Shown here piece by piece: positions 47,200 through 58,399 of a DNA stretch of 64,000 bases; within the stretch, counting starts at the first letter, position 1; every line of letters starts with the position of its first letter. The position numbers and the translations under genes are program-made. The stretch lies in NCBI GenBank assembly GCA_002189035.1, contig NEEC01000016.1, positions 1,240,001 to 1,304,000 of the forward strand, read 5' to 3'. The DNA comes from Utricularia gibba (lineage: Eukaryota > Streptophyta > Magnoliopsida > Lamiales > Lentibulariaceae). The notes under the pieces were generated by a model. It saw only the letters and a list, made by a program, of their open reading frames with translations. It did no database searches and was not told the origin of the DNA.

Positions 47200-48031
47200 A
47201 TGGCAGGATAATTCTCTGAGATCCATCATGGTTACATATTTTGTAGGTGGGGATTGAATGCATGCGTTCTTTCTTTCTTGATATAAACAGCAAGTATCAT
47301 TATCTTTCAGTGAAGTGAATAATACAGCTGTGTAGTCACAGAGTATGGACATGCTCCATTCATTCATTGTACAGCTTCCTTGCTGGTGCAAAAACCAAAT
47401 CTTCTTGCATACCCAGCTGTTCCATCCTGTCTGAACCTTGTTGGAGATCTGCAAACGAAAGAAATTTATGCTTAAATATAAAAGCCTGGATGTTTGAAAA
47501 TGGAATTTTGGAGACACAGGTTGGTGATGCCTCTTTCTCACTCCCACTTCTCTGTAAATGCCCACCACATCCTATTGCTCCCTTCCCATGACGAAGAGGG
47601 GCGTCCCTACGTGGCATTGTCAACTGGATATGTATCTGGAAAATAAATAGTCCAGGGTTTCTGGATGATCTGTGATCAAACTCAATATTCTTATTCTCCT
47701 TTCTCCCTGCAATCATTTGGAGGTGTGGAGTGGGTAAGAAGCGGAAATCAGATTCGACGCGTCTGGATGAGGAGGCTGGTATAGGCATGGTCTCTTTTCC
47801 TCCTGCAGCGCAGCTAATTCCCTTTCCCAGCTTTCTACTCGGAACCCGTGCAGCAGCGGCTCTCCTTCCAATCCGGCGAACGTCATGCCATGGTCTCTTT
47901 GTGTGCCACCTTTTGTGCTTTCTTTGGTTCCCTTAGATTTTTTTGGGTTAGTTTGGGCTTTTTGTATTGTGGTGGTGAATAGTTGAGTTGGAGTAATAAA
48001 GTGCTTGGTATATGATTTCAGTTTGCTATAA
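47200..48031. other. Intergenic after SAM carrier
   Basis: Contains the carrier 3'UTR and overlapping frames (47360-47788 and 47713-48051, minus) without family resemblance. Confidence 0.35.
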
Positions 48032-48371
48032 TTTGTACTATCATAATTCACTACAACAACAAGACATATAAATTAATCTAATACAATATGACATTGACAG
48101 AAAAATAAAACATCTATTTTAAGAAATTTAATATTATTGCATTTCTTTTTCTTCCTTGAATCATCGTGTTTTTCATATATGGTAACTTCATTGATTTTCA
48201 CTTTGGCACTAGTGGACGGCTTCATCGCTCATAGTTTTCTCTTGTCTTGAGTTTCTACGTAAAATCACTGTGTCTCTCTTTACTCTTCTTGTTTTCTTGG
48301 TCAAGCTTTTAAACATACCATCATGTAAAGTTTTGATTTTTTAACACATATGAGCACAAACGATCCTTTCA
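48032..48371 (+). repeat. Copia 5' LTR
   Basis: About 340 bases, aligning along its length with 52214-52560 (shared TCATAATTCA, TTTCTTTTTCTTCCTTGA-like core, GTGTCTCTCTTTACT, CACAAACGATCCTT). The left border is approximate. The LTRs have diverged considerably, which implies an old insertion. Confidence 0.7.
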
Positions 48372-48374
48372 AAG

Positions 48375-48387
48375 TGGTATCAGAGTA
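48375..48387 (+). other. Copia primer-binding site
   Basis: TGGTATCAGAGTA, matching the 3' end complement of initiator-Met tRNA, four bases after the 5' LTR. Confidence 0.8.
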
Positions 48388-51300
48388 GGTTGGGCTCATG
48401 CTTGAAGATCGTTGTCATTTCTTATGCCTTCTTATGAGAGTTATCTATGACATTATGACTTACATGAGATGTGATATTCAAAAGCTCGAATGAAGTGGAA
48501 TTCGGTTTACTATTTAGAAAATGAAGATGAAAGCCATGTTAAATCAGCTTGATTTAGATGTTGTGATCCAAAGTGTTGGTAGAGTTCACAAAACATTATG
48601 AGGGATTAGAAAATCATGAATCACATTTACCATCATCTTTCTAGTGATCTTTTTGCAAGATGTACCAAAAGAGAAAACCATAAAAGATCTATGGAAGAAA
48701 TTAGAAGAAATCTGAATTTCGAAATCTTTTGGTGATAAACTTCACTTAAAGATGAAACTTTATCCACATAGATTACAAGAAAGTGGTATTGTAATGAGAT
48801 TGTGGCTGATCTTACAGTAGTTGATGCTGCCCTCTCTAAAGAACTAGAGATGATGTTATTGTGCTCTCTACCTTTCTTGTACGAGAGCTTTAGAGATTCT
48901 CTCTACTGCACCAAACACAAGATCAATCTAGATGATGTTTATGATGCTCACTATTCCAAAAGCAAGGCTAAACAAATTATCTTTAGAACTACCTCACAAG
49001 GTGAAAGGATCAAAAGGAAGCAGAGACAATCAAAAGGAGAAATGATCGAAATCATCTGTTGGAAAATAGAAGAAATTATGTAATTACTATAAGAAGAAGG
49101 GACATTTGACATCAAAATGTAGAAAATTGCAGCAAAAGGAAAAGACTCAATTTAGAGACCTCGAAGAAAAACAAGAAAAGGGAGATAATTCTAAGAAATA
49201 TAAACCACAACCACAGGGTTAAGCACACCTTGTCATGTAAGATAATAGTGAAGGGAAAATGTTGGCAATTGCTCAAACAACTCCTGACTCTTGGAGAGAT
49301 TGGATTTTAGATTGTACATACACATATCATTGTACATTCAAAAAAGAATGGTTCTCTACAAATTGAGTATAAGTTTGGAGATGTTGGGATTGGAACTATA
49401 AAGTTAAGACTTCATGATGGTTTTACAAAAATTCTAGTTTCGGTGAAGCACATACCTTCACTTAAGAAGAATTTAATATCCCTTTATACTCTTGATAAAA
49501 AGGGTTATAAATTCATTAGTAACAATATGATGCTTAAAGTTATGAAGTATGATGTTGTCATGCTGAAAAGAATCATGGGGCTGGCTGATTTTTACATTTT
49601 ACAAGGTATCACAAAATTTTCTTATGTCAATGCAATGACTAGTAGCAACAAAAATTCCTCACTTTGTGGCATTGTCGGCTAGCACACATGAGTGAATGAG
49701 GATTGAAAATTTTGAGTTCTCGTGGCTTGCTGGAAGGATGGAAAATTACTAAGCTTGATTTCTATAAGTTTTGTGTTATGGGAAAATACAAACGATCAAG
49801 CTATAAGCCAAAACTTCATACAAGTCTACACCATTTGGCTTATCTCCATTCTAATTTATAAGGACCTATTAATACTTCTTTTGGTGGTGCAACTTACTTC
49901 ATGTCCAGCATTGATGATGTTCTCGAAAATTATGGATTTTCTTCCTCAAGCACAAGTCTGAAGTTATCGAGAATTTTAAGACTTGGAAGATAATGATCGA
50001 AAAGCAAACATACATGTATGTGAAGAAGTTGAGAACTAATAATGATCTTGAATATTGTTCAATTGAAGCTGATGCTCTTTGTAAGGAAATTGGTATTGTG
50101 ATAGATAAAACAAATAAAAATACTCCAATGCAAAATAAGATGGCCGAGAGAATGAATTTTACGATTATAGAAAAATTATGATATATGTTTTTCATGGCTA
50201 GATTCTTTTAAAAGTATTGGGTGAAAGCAGCATCATATATAATAATGATCATCAATCAATTACCTTCAAAACCTTTTCAATGGCAAGATCTTGCTTGACT
50301 TGTGAAAAAGAGAATCAAGTAAATACTCTACACAAAAAAATATTTAATTCCCCCAACACATGATTATGTCAATGACAAAAAGTTAAAGTCGAGAGCTTTG
50401 AAATGCATTTTTATTGGCTTCAAAATCAAAACCAAAGGCTATAAGCTATGAAGTCCCTACCTAAAATGTGTGATTACGAATAAAGATGTCATATTTGATG
50501 AAAAGACTCTTATATACAGAAAATCCAAGAAAAAGAAAAATGCTAAACCTATTATCCAAAAGGCTTCCTCAAATAAAAACTAGTTAAATATTGAATTTAT
50601 AGAACCCCAAGTTAAAAGAAATGCCATGAATGATGCCTCTAAGGATGCTGACCAACCATCCACAACTCTTGAAAATTCAAAACAACCCATAGCTATTTGA
50701 TGAACTTGAAGAGAAGTTAAAATCCTTGCTCGATATACTAAAGCTAACCTAATAGCTTTTGTTCTTGCAACAACTAATGATCTTGAGCTGGAAGATGAAA
50801 CTAGCACTTTTCAAGTTGCCACAAAGTTCAAAAATTCAAAGCAATGCCATAAAGCCATGGATGAAGAAATTGTTTATGTGCATAAAAATGAGACATGGTC
50901 TCTTGTTCCACTTCATGTAGGAAAGAAAGATGTAAAGTGCAAATGAACTTACAGAATTAAGGATGTAATTCTTGGAGTTGAACCAAGAAGATTTAAAGTA
51001 AGGATGTTGATCAAAGGTTTTAGTCAAATTCCTAATTTTGATTCTAATGATGTTTATTCTGTGGTAGTTAAACTCGTTACCAGTTATCTTGAGTTTGGTC
51101 ATAAGGAATAATTGAGAGCTACATCAAACGGATGTAAATACTACACTTTTAAATGGGACACTCAATGAGGAGATTTACATGCTTTAAACCAAATGATACA
51201 TTAAACAAGAAACTAAGAAGCTTGTGTGCAAGTTGAATAAAGCTCTTTATGGGCTTAAGCAATTGCCTCGACAATGGTATAAGCAATTTGCTACCTTTTT

Positions 51301-52213
51301 ATTTAGAATTGACTTCACACGAAGTGCTTATAATCCTTGTTTCTTTTTCTTAAAACAAGTTAATGATGCTGATATGATGTTCTTATTATTATATGTTGAT
51401 GATATACTTTTTGTTGCAAAGTCTACTTCTGTTTTTCAACAATTTAAACATAATCTTGTCTCAGAGTTCAAGATGAAAGATCTTGGAGAAGCATTAAAAA
51501 TTCTCTGCATGAAATTTTTTTGGGATAGGTTAAAATGCACTTTGCTGATAACTCAAGCCTCTTATATGCCAAACGTTCTTGAAATATTTCGTATGTTTGA
51601 TGCAAAATCTATTAGTGTTTCTCTTGCTGCTCACTTTAAGTTATCAACATCATTGCAACCACAAAATGTAGAAGAAGTGCAAGAGAATAGAACATGTGCC
51701 TTATGCTTGTGTGATTGACTCTTTGATGTATTGTATGATATGCACAAGACCCAATCTTTCTTATGCTATAAGTGTGTTAAGTGGATATACAGGAAACTTG
51801 AGAAAAGAACATCGGCTTGCTGCTAAATGGGCCTTGAGATTCCTTGCTAAAACTCAGAACTTTGGTCTTCTATTCACTTCTGTAGATTATGCATGTGATT
51901 TGGAATCTCGAAAATCCCTTGTTGCTTATATATTCTTATTGGGAAATATAGCTATATTATAGAAGACAATGTTACAATATTCATAGGCACTCTCTATCAT
52001 TGAGGCTGAATTTACGTCATTTATTGAAGATATCAAAGAAGCTATTTGACTTATTGATTTTCTCTTTGAGCTTAGTGTGCAGAAATTGATGAAAGGAGTT
52101 CAATGTGATAGTCAAAGTGATTGAGAAATATTAAGTGCAAATTAAGAAAGTTGACACTTCTATAAATGTTGCCGACATGTTGACCAAAGATTTTTTGGGT
52201 CTATGCTTTCAAT

Positions 52214-52560
52214 TTGTTGTAACTTGGGTCATCATAATTCAGCTAAATGACAAGACATGAAGTTCATTTCACACAGCATGGCATGTATAGAGATATAATA
52301 CATTTTTTTCAAAGAATTTAATGCTGCTATATTTCCTTTTTTTCCTTGAGTCATTGTGTCTTCTATGTATAGTAATTTTATTGATTTTCTCCTTTGCAAT
52401 AGTAGACAACTTCATCGTCCATAACTTTCTCCCGTCTTGGGTTTCCACATAAAATTGACGTGTCTCTCTTTACTTTTCTTGTTTTTTCAATCAAGCTTCC
52501 AAACATATCATCACATAAATTTTTTATCTTTAACATATACTAGCACGAACGATCCTTACA
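52214..52560 (+). repeat. Copia 3' LTR
   Basis: Partner of the 5' LTR, starting near TGTTGTAACTTGGG and ending CGATCCTTACA. A clear target-site duplication could not be read. Confidence 0.7.
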
Positions 52561-54223
52561 TAAAGTGAAAAGATAAGATTTTTATAACCATTTTGATCGA
52601 TGCATGTTTGATTGAATCCAAAGAATACCCTTGGTTCTAACAGCTTATGAATCTTCACTTTCAACTCTTCTTCTTGTGCTAATGAGAGTTCATCGTAGAT
52701 ACTTTTTACCATAGGAAAGGTGCTATGGTTGGATGTTGAGGAACTAGAAGGAAGGGGACAAGGTGGCATCTAGTGCCATAAATGTAGTTGTCCCTATAAA
52801 TGATCCTAGAAGTTCACTTCTTGAGTTTTGGTTGATAAATCAGTCTTCCCCATTCGTAGTAGCTCTTCGATGTAAGTAATTTTGAGCTTTGGTTTAAAAT
52901 TGTAGTAGTTCAGATAGGCCTTTTGTGATTGGTATCCCATCAACCTCATTACTTGTAGACCTTGCATAAAAATGTGAATGGGTTAGTTGCTCAAATGACC
53001 TTACAAGCATGCATTTGTTTCATACATGATGAACTTGACCATGCCAATGAGGAGCAATCACAGCCCCCTAGGCTTCCATTGCAATCGAACCATAGCCAAG
53101 TTTCAATTCAACATGGAATTCTAGTATCTTCTAATGCTATTGGACTTGCAACTATTTGACAAGGGGCTATGGTAAGGCCACTCCGATTAATCCAAGAGCT
53201 CAAATACACCCTCAAGTCTAATGAGACACAACCTTTAGAACTATCGTTTGTCATGGGGCTTATGATGTCAATGACCATTCACAAGCTAATGACAACAACA
53301 ACAACCCAACTCTTAAGTTGATCTTTGCAAGAGGAGAATGTTGGTTGAGACACACAAGTTAACATAAACTGCTCAAATTATTGTGTCAAAAGTTAAAAGC
53401 TTGGAAATGGCCTTAAAAGCTAGAGCAATTCATTTTTTGTTCAATGGCATTGCCAATGATTATACTCTATCTTGTACTGTTTGGTATTATCTTTGTTATC
53501 CTCTATTTCACTCCAAATATCTTTCCTAAATTCCTCTAGGATGCTTTCAAGTACTCTACATAGTTTATTCATATCTTTAACATTATGGTTTTTCTAGATC
53601 ATATTCCTTATGATCATTGTTGGTTGAAAGTAATTAAAACATACAAAATCAATAAACCATAAGTTCGATAATTCATTATATTAAAGGTATTTCTAACCAT
53701 TCGGAGTTACTTTCAGAATTCAAGTGATTTGTTATGAAATTAGAGACTCCTTTTTATAGAGCAGAAACAACCGAATAAAATGCAACCAAATTCGTAAAAT
53801 TAGGAAATCTAATCAATTCTACCATTTCCTAGTCTTAAACTAGGAATTTGCTATGACAATTCAGAATTAAACCAAATCTTAGATTAATTTCCTCTTCCAA
53901 TAATTCTATTATTGTAATTAAAATATTACAACAATCATTATCGAAAACTAGTTCCATCTCATACCAATTCTGCTCCAATCCCACGAATGAAGAAAAGATC
54001 AACGGGACAGAGCAGATAACTTGCAGTACAAGAAGTTTACGTAATTTACAATACGGACCCAACAAAATGATTTTATTATTATTTGACCTATTTTATTATT
54101 ATATATATATATACACACATCGTATTTCGTAAGAAGCTTTATTCCTACGCTCTACAGTTCCAGGGTTCCCGTTTTCTTCTTTCTTGTGGTCGAAGATCGC
54201 TTGGCCTGCACTCTGTAATCAAT
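52561..54223. other. Intergenic between copia element and RPN5
   Basis: No gene assigned. The minus-strand frame 52530-52769 (YDELSLAQEEELKVKIHKLL) may be a retroelement scrap. The right end (54095-54120) has a (TA)n(CA)n tract within about 100 bases of the RPN5 start. Confidence 0.35.
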
Positions 54224-56921
54224 ATGGTAAGATTTTTAGGCTTTGTGAGCTCGACGTTCTGTACATTAATTTGTGTGATTTTTTTAAAATGGTTGAGCAG
54301 GACGACGAATCTGGGAGTTTGGAGGAGAGGATAGATGCCCTACTCAATACGGAGAAGCAGATGAGGCAATTGGGTGACGTTGCGGGAACACGGAAGGCGG
54401 TGACTGAAATTCTGGAGCTTTGCTTCCAAGCAGCGCAGTGGAAAATACTCAATGAGCAGATTGTGTTAATATCCAAGCGCCGTGGGCAGTTGAAACAGGT
54501 TTTTTTGGCTTTTTAGTCTCTTGCTGTAGTTGAAATTATGCGTCTTCTGCCGTTTTTTCCATTTCTGGTATGGTTTTTGTTGGTGCCTCTCAAGTTTTTT
54601 TGCTGGAGGTTATGCGCATATTGGGGTTTGATATGGATAATATTAAGGCACCTTTTCTTAGCACGAAAATTCTTCCATGGGATTTTTTTTGTGGATTCTG
54701 TTAGATGAGGTCAGAATAGTTATGAATGCAAGTTTGGGAGTTGTTTTATTGTTCTATGGGGGGATTCGCTGCTTCGAATTTTGGTATCTTTTATTTTAAT
54801 TTTATATCCTCTTGTAGGTTGTGCAAGCTATGGTTCAACAAGCTATGCAATATATTGATCAGACTCCCGATGGTGACACTAAAGTAGAGCTGATTAAAAC
54901 ACTGAACAATGTTTCTGCTGGAAAGGTGAGTTTCATAACACCTAAAAGATGTTCAGTTTAAATCAAAGATTCTCGTCTTGACGGTTGTTTAAATTGGTTA
55001 TAGATATACGTTGAGATAGAGAGAGCTCGGTTGATCAAAAAACTTGCAAAGATTAAGGAAGAACAAGGACTTATAGCTGAGGCTGCTGAGTTGATGCAAG
55101 AAATCGCTGTGAGTTGACATGCTGGTGTCAGAGTTTTTGGCCTGATGATTTGGCCATTTCATGCTCATCTATTGAACTTTTTTTTCTGTGTGATTCATTT
55201 GGTTGACAGGTGGAAACATTTGGCGCAATGGCAAAAACTGAAAAAATTGCTTTCATTCTTGAGCAAGTATGTGTTTCTTCGTTTATCCTTCTTGAAATGC
55301 CACAGAGCATATGATGGTATCTCATTATCCTTGTATTCCAGGTTCGCTTGTGTTTGGATCATCAAGATTATGTTCGTGCCCAAATACTCTCCAGAAAGAT
55401 AAGTCCCAGAGTTTTTGAAGCTGATACTTCAAAAGAAAAGAAAAAACCAAAGGAAGGTGAAAGCATTGTGGAAGAGGCTCCTGCTGACATTCCTTCATTG
55501 TTGGAGTTGAAGCGCATCTACTACCAACTAATGATTCGGTAAATGAATTATACTCGAGTTGGTGTTTAGTGGGTCATTTTACTAGCGGCATGGTTTACAG
55601 GTGCAATTTTATTCCTGGAGTAAGACTTAAAATGACTATTTTCCTTCCTCAATTGTAGGTACTATTCTCATAATAATGATTATCTTGAAATATGTCGATG
55701 CTACAAGTCAATCTATGAAATTCCCTCGGTGAAAGGCGACCCTGCTCAATGGGTTCCGGTATAATCATCCAGCCACTCCTGGTTTAAACTTATTTTTGTT
55801 GGTTTTTCTTTTGTACTGCTTACCCAGATGAATGTGTTTTCCTCTGTGTTATTGTTTCTCCATCTGAACTGATCTTGATTTGTACGGCAGGTTCTGAGAA
55901 AAATATGCTGGTATTTGGTTTTGTCACCTCACGATCCGATGCAGTCTAGCCTTCTCAATGCAACCCTGGAGGATAAGAATCTTTCAGAAATTCCTCATTT
56001 CAAGTCAGATTTCATGATGAATAAAGTTTTTCCCTTCAAGTATTCTGAGATGTAAATTATTATATCTTGTTCACATTTTGCTGCTTTGCAATCAGGGTGC
56101 TTTTGAAACAACTTGTTACGATGGAGGTTATTCAATGGACTTCTTTGTGGGCCATGTTTAAAGATGAATTTGACAATGAAAAAAGTTTTCTCGGAGGTTC
56201 TTTGGGTGACAAAGCAGCGGGGGATCTGAAGCTGAGAGTAATAGAACATGTAAATCCGACCTCAGTATTTAGTCTTCTTCATTTCCATTTTTTTACTTGG
56301 TTTTGCATTAGTTGTATTATCATGTTTATGCCTAATTGAGCTCAATTTTCTCCTCCCAGAATATCCTTGTTGTTTCAAAATACTATTCAAGGATAACATT
56401 GAAGAGACTTGCGGATCTACTGTCTCTTACTGCACAGGTCTATCCATGCCCCTTTGAAAAAATTTTTGCATTCTTGATGAAAGCTGACTGGTCACTGTGT
56501 CTCTGAATTCGTGTTTACTCGTTTAGGAGCCTTTTTTATTCCATATTACAGCTCATTACGTAAAGCTTTAGCAAAAAGAAGAGCATGTTCTGAAACCAGT
56601 GGAGTTCTAAATAACTCCCCGCATTTTATTCTTGTTTTAAAAGAAACCACCAGTATCTCGTGGATAGTTATGCCTCTGAAGATCATCCCTTTTCCACCAC
56701 AGGAAGCGGAAAAGCATCTCTCTGACATGGTTGTCGCCAAAGCTCTCCTTGCGAAGATGGACAGACCTTTGGGTGTCATCTCTTTCCAAACCGCCAGAGA
56801 CAGCAATGAGATTCTAAATTCATGGTCAACCAACTTGGAGAAGCTCCTTGACCTGGTCGAGAAGAGTTGCCACCAAATTCACAAGGAGACTATGGTTCAC
56901 AAACTCGCATTGAAAGCCTAA
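54224..56921 (+). CDS. RPN5: 26S proteasome lid subunit RPN5 (PSMD12)
   Basis: Scaffold subunit of the 19S regulatory particle lid, in cytosol and nucleus. Eleven coding exons: 54224-54226, 54301-54498, 54818-54925, 55004-55108, 55210-55266, 55342-55538, 55659-55758, 55891-56003, 56096-56249, 56360-56437 and 56703-56921. They total 1332 bases, 443 residues, nearly the Arabidopsis RPN5A length. The first coding exon is the start codon alone (ATG|GTAAGA joining CAG|GACGACGAA). The N-terminal solenoid includes [20 protein letters not shown]. The PCI domain occupies the last ~150 residues ([54 protein letters not shown]), ending in a helical bundle ([20 protein letters not shown]). Intact. Confidence 0.95.
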
Positions 56922-57458
56922 CAAGGTGAGAGTGTTGTATCCCCTGTACCACCCATCGCCCCCTCCTCTACACTCATAAAGTCCACTCATTCTTTCTTAT
57001 AGCTTGGGAAGACTGGTGGCAGGCACATCCGGATCTTCGTTCCCTCGAGACAGCGCCAGTGTTGAATATTTGTTTTTCTTTTCATCACCCTTGACATGAA
57101 ACAATTCACTACGTTGTTTGGATTTTACCATCCTGAGACAGCTGAGCTGATAGGATGTGTTTCTTTACAACTCTGAACTGCTGGTCCTCTACATTGTGTG
57201 GATTCGAATTTGAATTCGATGTTGAAATTGCAAGGTTAGATGATTTCCTGTCTGGTAGATGATACTGAATTCTATTTGGGGTGCAACAGGAGAGATAACG
57301 AGGCCAACACTGTGGAAAGCTTCATGAAACACTAATAGCCATGTTTACAGGTTCGAGGAGGGACAAGCAAGCCGGCAATGTAAAAAATATATGTATGTGT
57401 TAAATGGACTCGTGTGAGCTTTTCCCGAGTCTGATGGCTAAGCCCTGAAAGCCTCCGA
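56922..57458. other. Convergent 3' flanks of RPN5 and ERF
   Basis: The two genes face each other across 537 bases, which should hold both 3'UTRs. No gene seen. Confidence 0.5.
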
Positions 57459-58286
57459 TCATGGAGTCCAATGGAACTCCGGCCCCCCGCTGCTGTATCC
57501 GCCCATTTCCGGCCATAATTCTGCGATGATATCCGGCTGCAGAGACGCCGTGGGGTAATCGGCAACCGATGGGTAAAACATCATCGGTTCATCCAGCATG
57601 CTCCACGCGTTGTACTGATTGTCGTAATCGGAGTTGTTTCCCTGAATCTGAGGTTGGGTATGAGCAGTCGGAGGGGAAGAATTGGATGATCGGCGTTCAT
57701 CCTTGGGAGGAGCGTTCGAAGACTCTCTACTCGCGAGCTTCACGTTTTCAGGGAAATTGAGTTTGGCTTTGTTCCCGCGAAACCTAAGCGCCGCCATGTC
57801 GTACGCCATCGCCGCCGCCTCTGCGGAATCGAAAGTCCCAAGCCACAACCTCGCCGCCTTAATGGGATCCCTAATCTCGGCGGCCCACTTCCCCCACGGC
57901 CGTTGCCTCACTCCCCTGTATTTCCTCGGCGACGAATCCCGGTTCAGGGTCACCGAGGTACTGTAAGTATACACCGCCGGTTCCTTCACTATCGTCACAA
58001 CACTCTCCGATTGCACACAAACTCCACCACCACCTGCTACTCCCCCGTCTGAATTTCCGGGAACGAAGTTTGTCGGAGTGGACACCATTGCTGGCATCTC
58101 AAGCTCCCTGGCGTAACCAGGTAACATCCCGTAGTTGCCATTGCCCCCATGAAAGAATTGGTTCTGGGCTGTTTCCGTATCCATCTCCATCTCCATCTCC
58201 ATCCCCATCTCTCCTCCCCATGGGTGGAACTGGAAAGCTTCCTGTGGAGTGTCCTCCACTTTGAAGTCACGCATATACAGAGTCAT
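57459..58286 (-). CDS. AP2/ERF transcription factor, group X (ABR1/RAP2.6-like)
   Basis: Nuclear ethylene-response-factor type regulator binding GCC-box-like DNA. A single exon of 275 residues. The AP2/ERF domain (about residues 121-178) reads [20 protein letters not shown], then [20 protein letters not shown] and [14 protein letters not shown]. The ERF-type Ala and Asp (WAAEIRD) and the immediate Arg-Lys before YRGVRQ point to group X. The N-terminus is acidic with an EMEMEMEMD run from a tandem GAGATG repeat (58180-58207). The C-terminus is Ser/Asn/Gln-rich and ends GGPEFHWTP. Intact. The exact Arabidopsis counterpart cannot be set from this alone. Confidence 0.92.
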   Translation of the reverse strand: MTLYMRDFKVEDTPQEAFQFHPWGGEMGMEMEMEMDTETAQNQFFHGGNGNYGMLPGYARELEMPAMVSTPTNFVPGNSDGGVAGGGGVCVQSESVVTIVKEPAVYTYSTSVTLNRDSSPRKYRGVRQRPWGKWAAEIRDPIKAARLWLGTFDSAEAAAMAYDMAALRFRGNKAKLNFPENVKLASRESSNAPPKDERRSSNSSPPTAHTQPQIQGNNSDYDNQYNAWSMLDEPMMFYPSVADYPTASLQPDIIAELWPEMGGYSSGGPEFHWTP

Positions 58287-58367
58287 TCTATCCAGGGGAA
58301 GAAACCAAGAAAGCTAGACTTTTTGCGAGTCAAAGCTGAGATGAGAGAGCGTTGAAGCCGGTGAAGT

Positions 58368-58380
58368 TTGTCTATATATA
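58368..58380 (-). promoter_or_regulatory. TATA box of ERF gene
   Basis: GCTATATATAGAC on the minus strand, about 85 bases before the start codon. Confidence 0.6.
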
Positions 58381-58399
58381 GCATGGAGATAGGGGAGAA

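Larger units (their letters stand above)
48032..52560 (+). mobile_element. Degenerate Ty1/copia retrotransposon
   Basis: Complete in outline but dead. Two LTRs flank a plus-strand polyprotein relic in the copia order gag, protease/integrase, reverse transcriptase, RNase H, broken by many stops and shifts. Recognisable pieces: gag with a zinc knuckle missing one Cys (about 49079-49120, CNYYKKKGHLTSKC); GAG-pre-integrase and integrase core at about 49440-50180; reverse transcriptase at 51224-51530 with KALYGLKQ and the YVDD catalytic motif at 51392-51403; RNase H at about 51700-52030. Confidence 0.85.

Noticed and set aside
52530-52769. Minus-strand frame as a gypsy polymerase fragment
   Set aside because: Only a vague resemblance (EEELKVKIHKLLE). 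No catalytic motif, and it overlaps the copia LTR edge.
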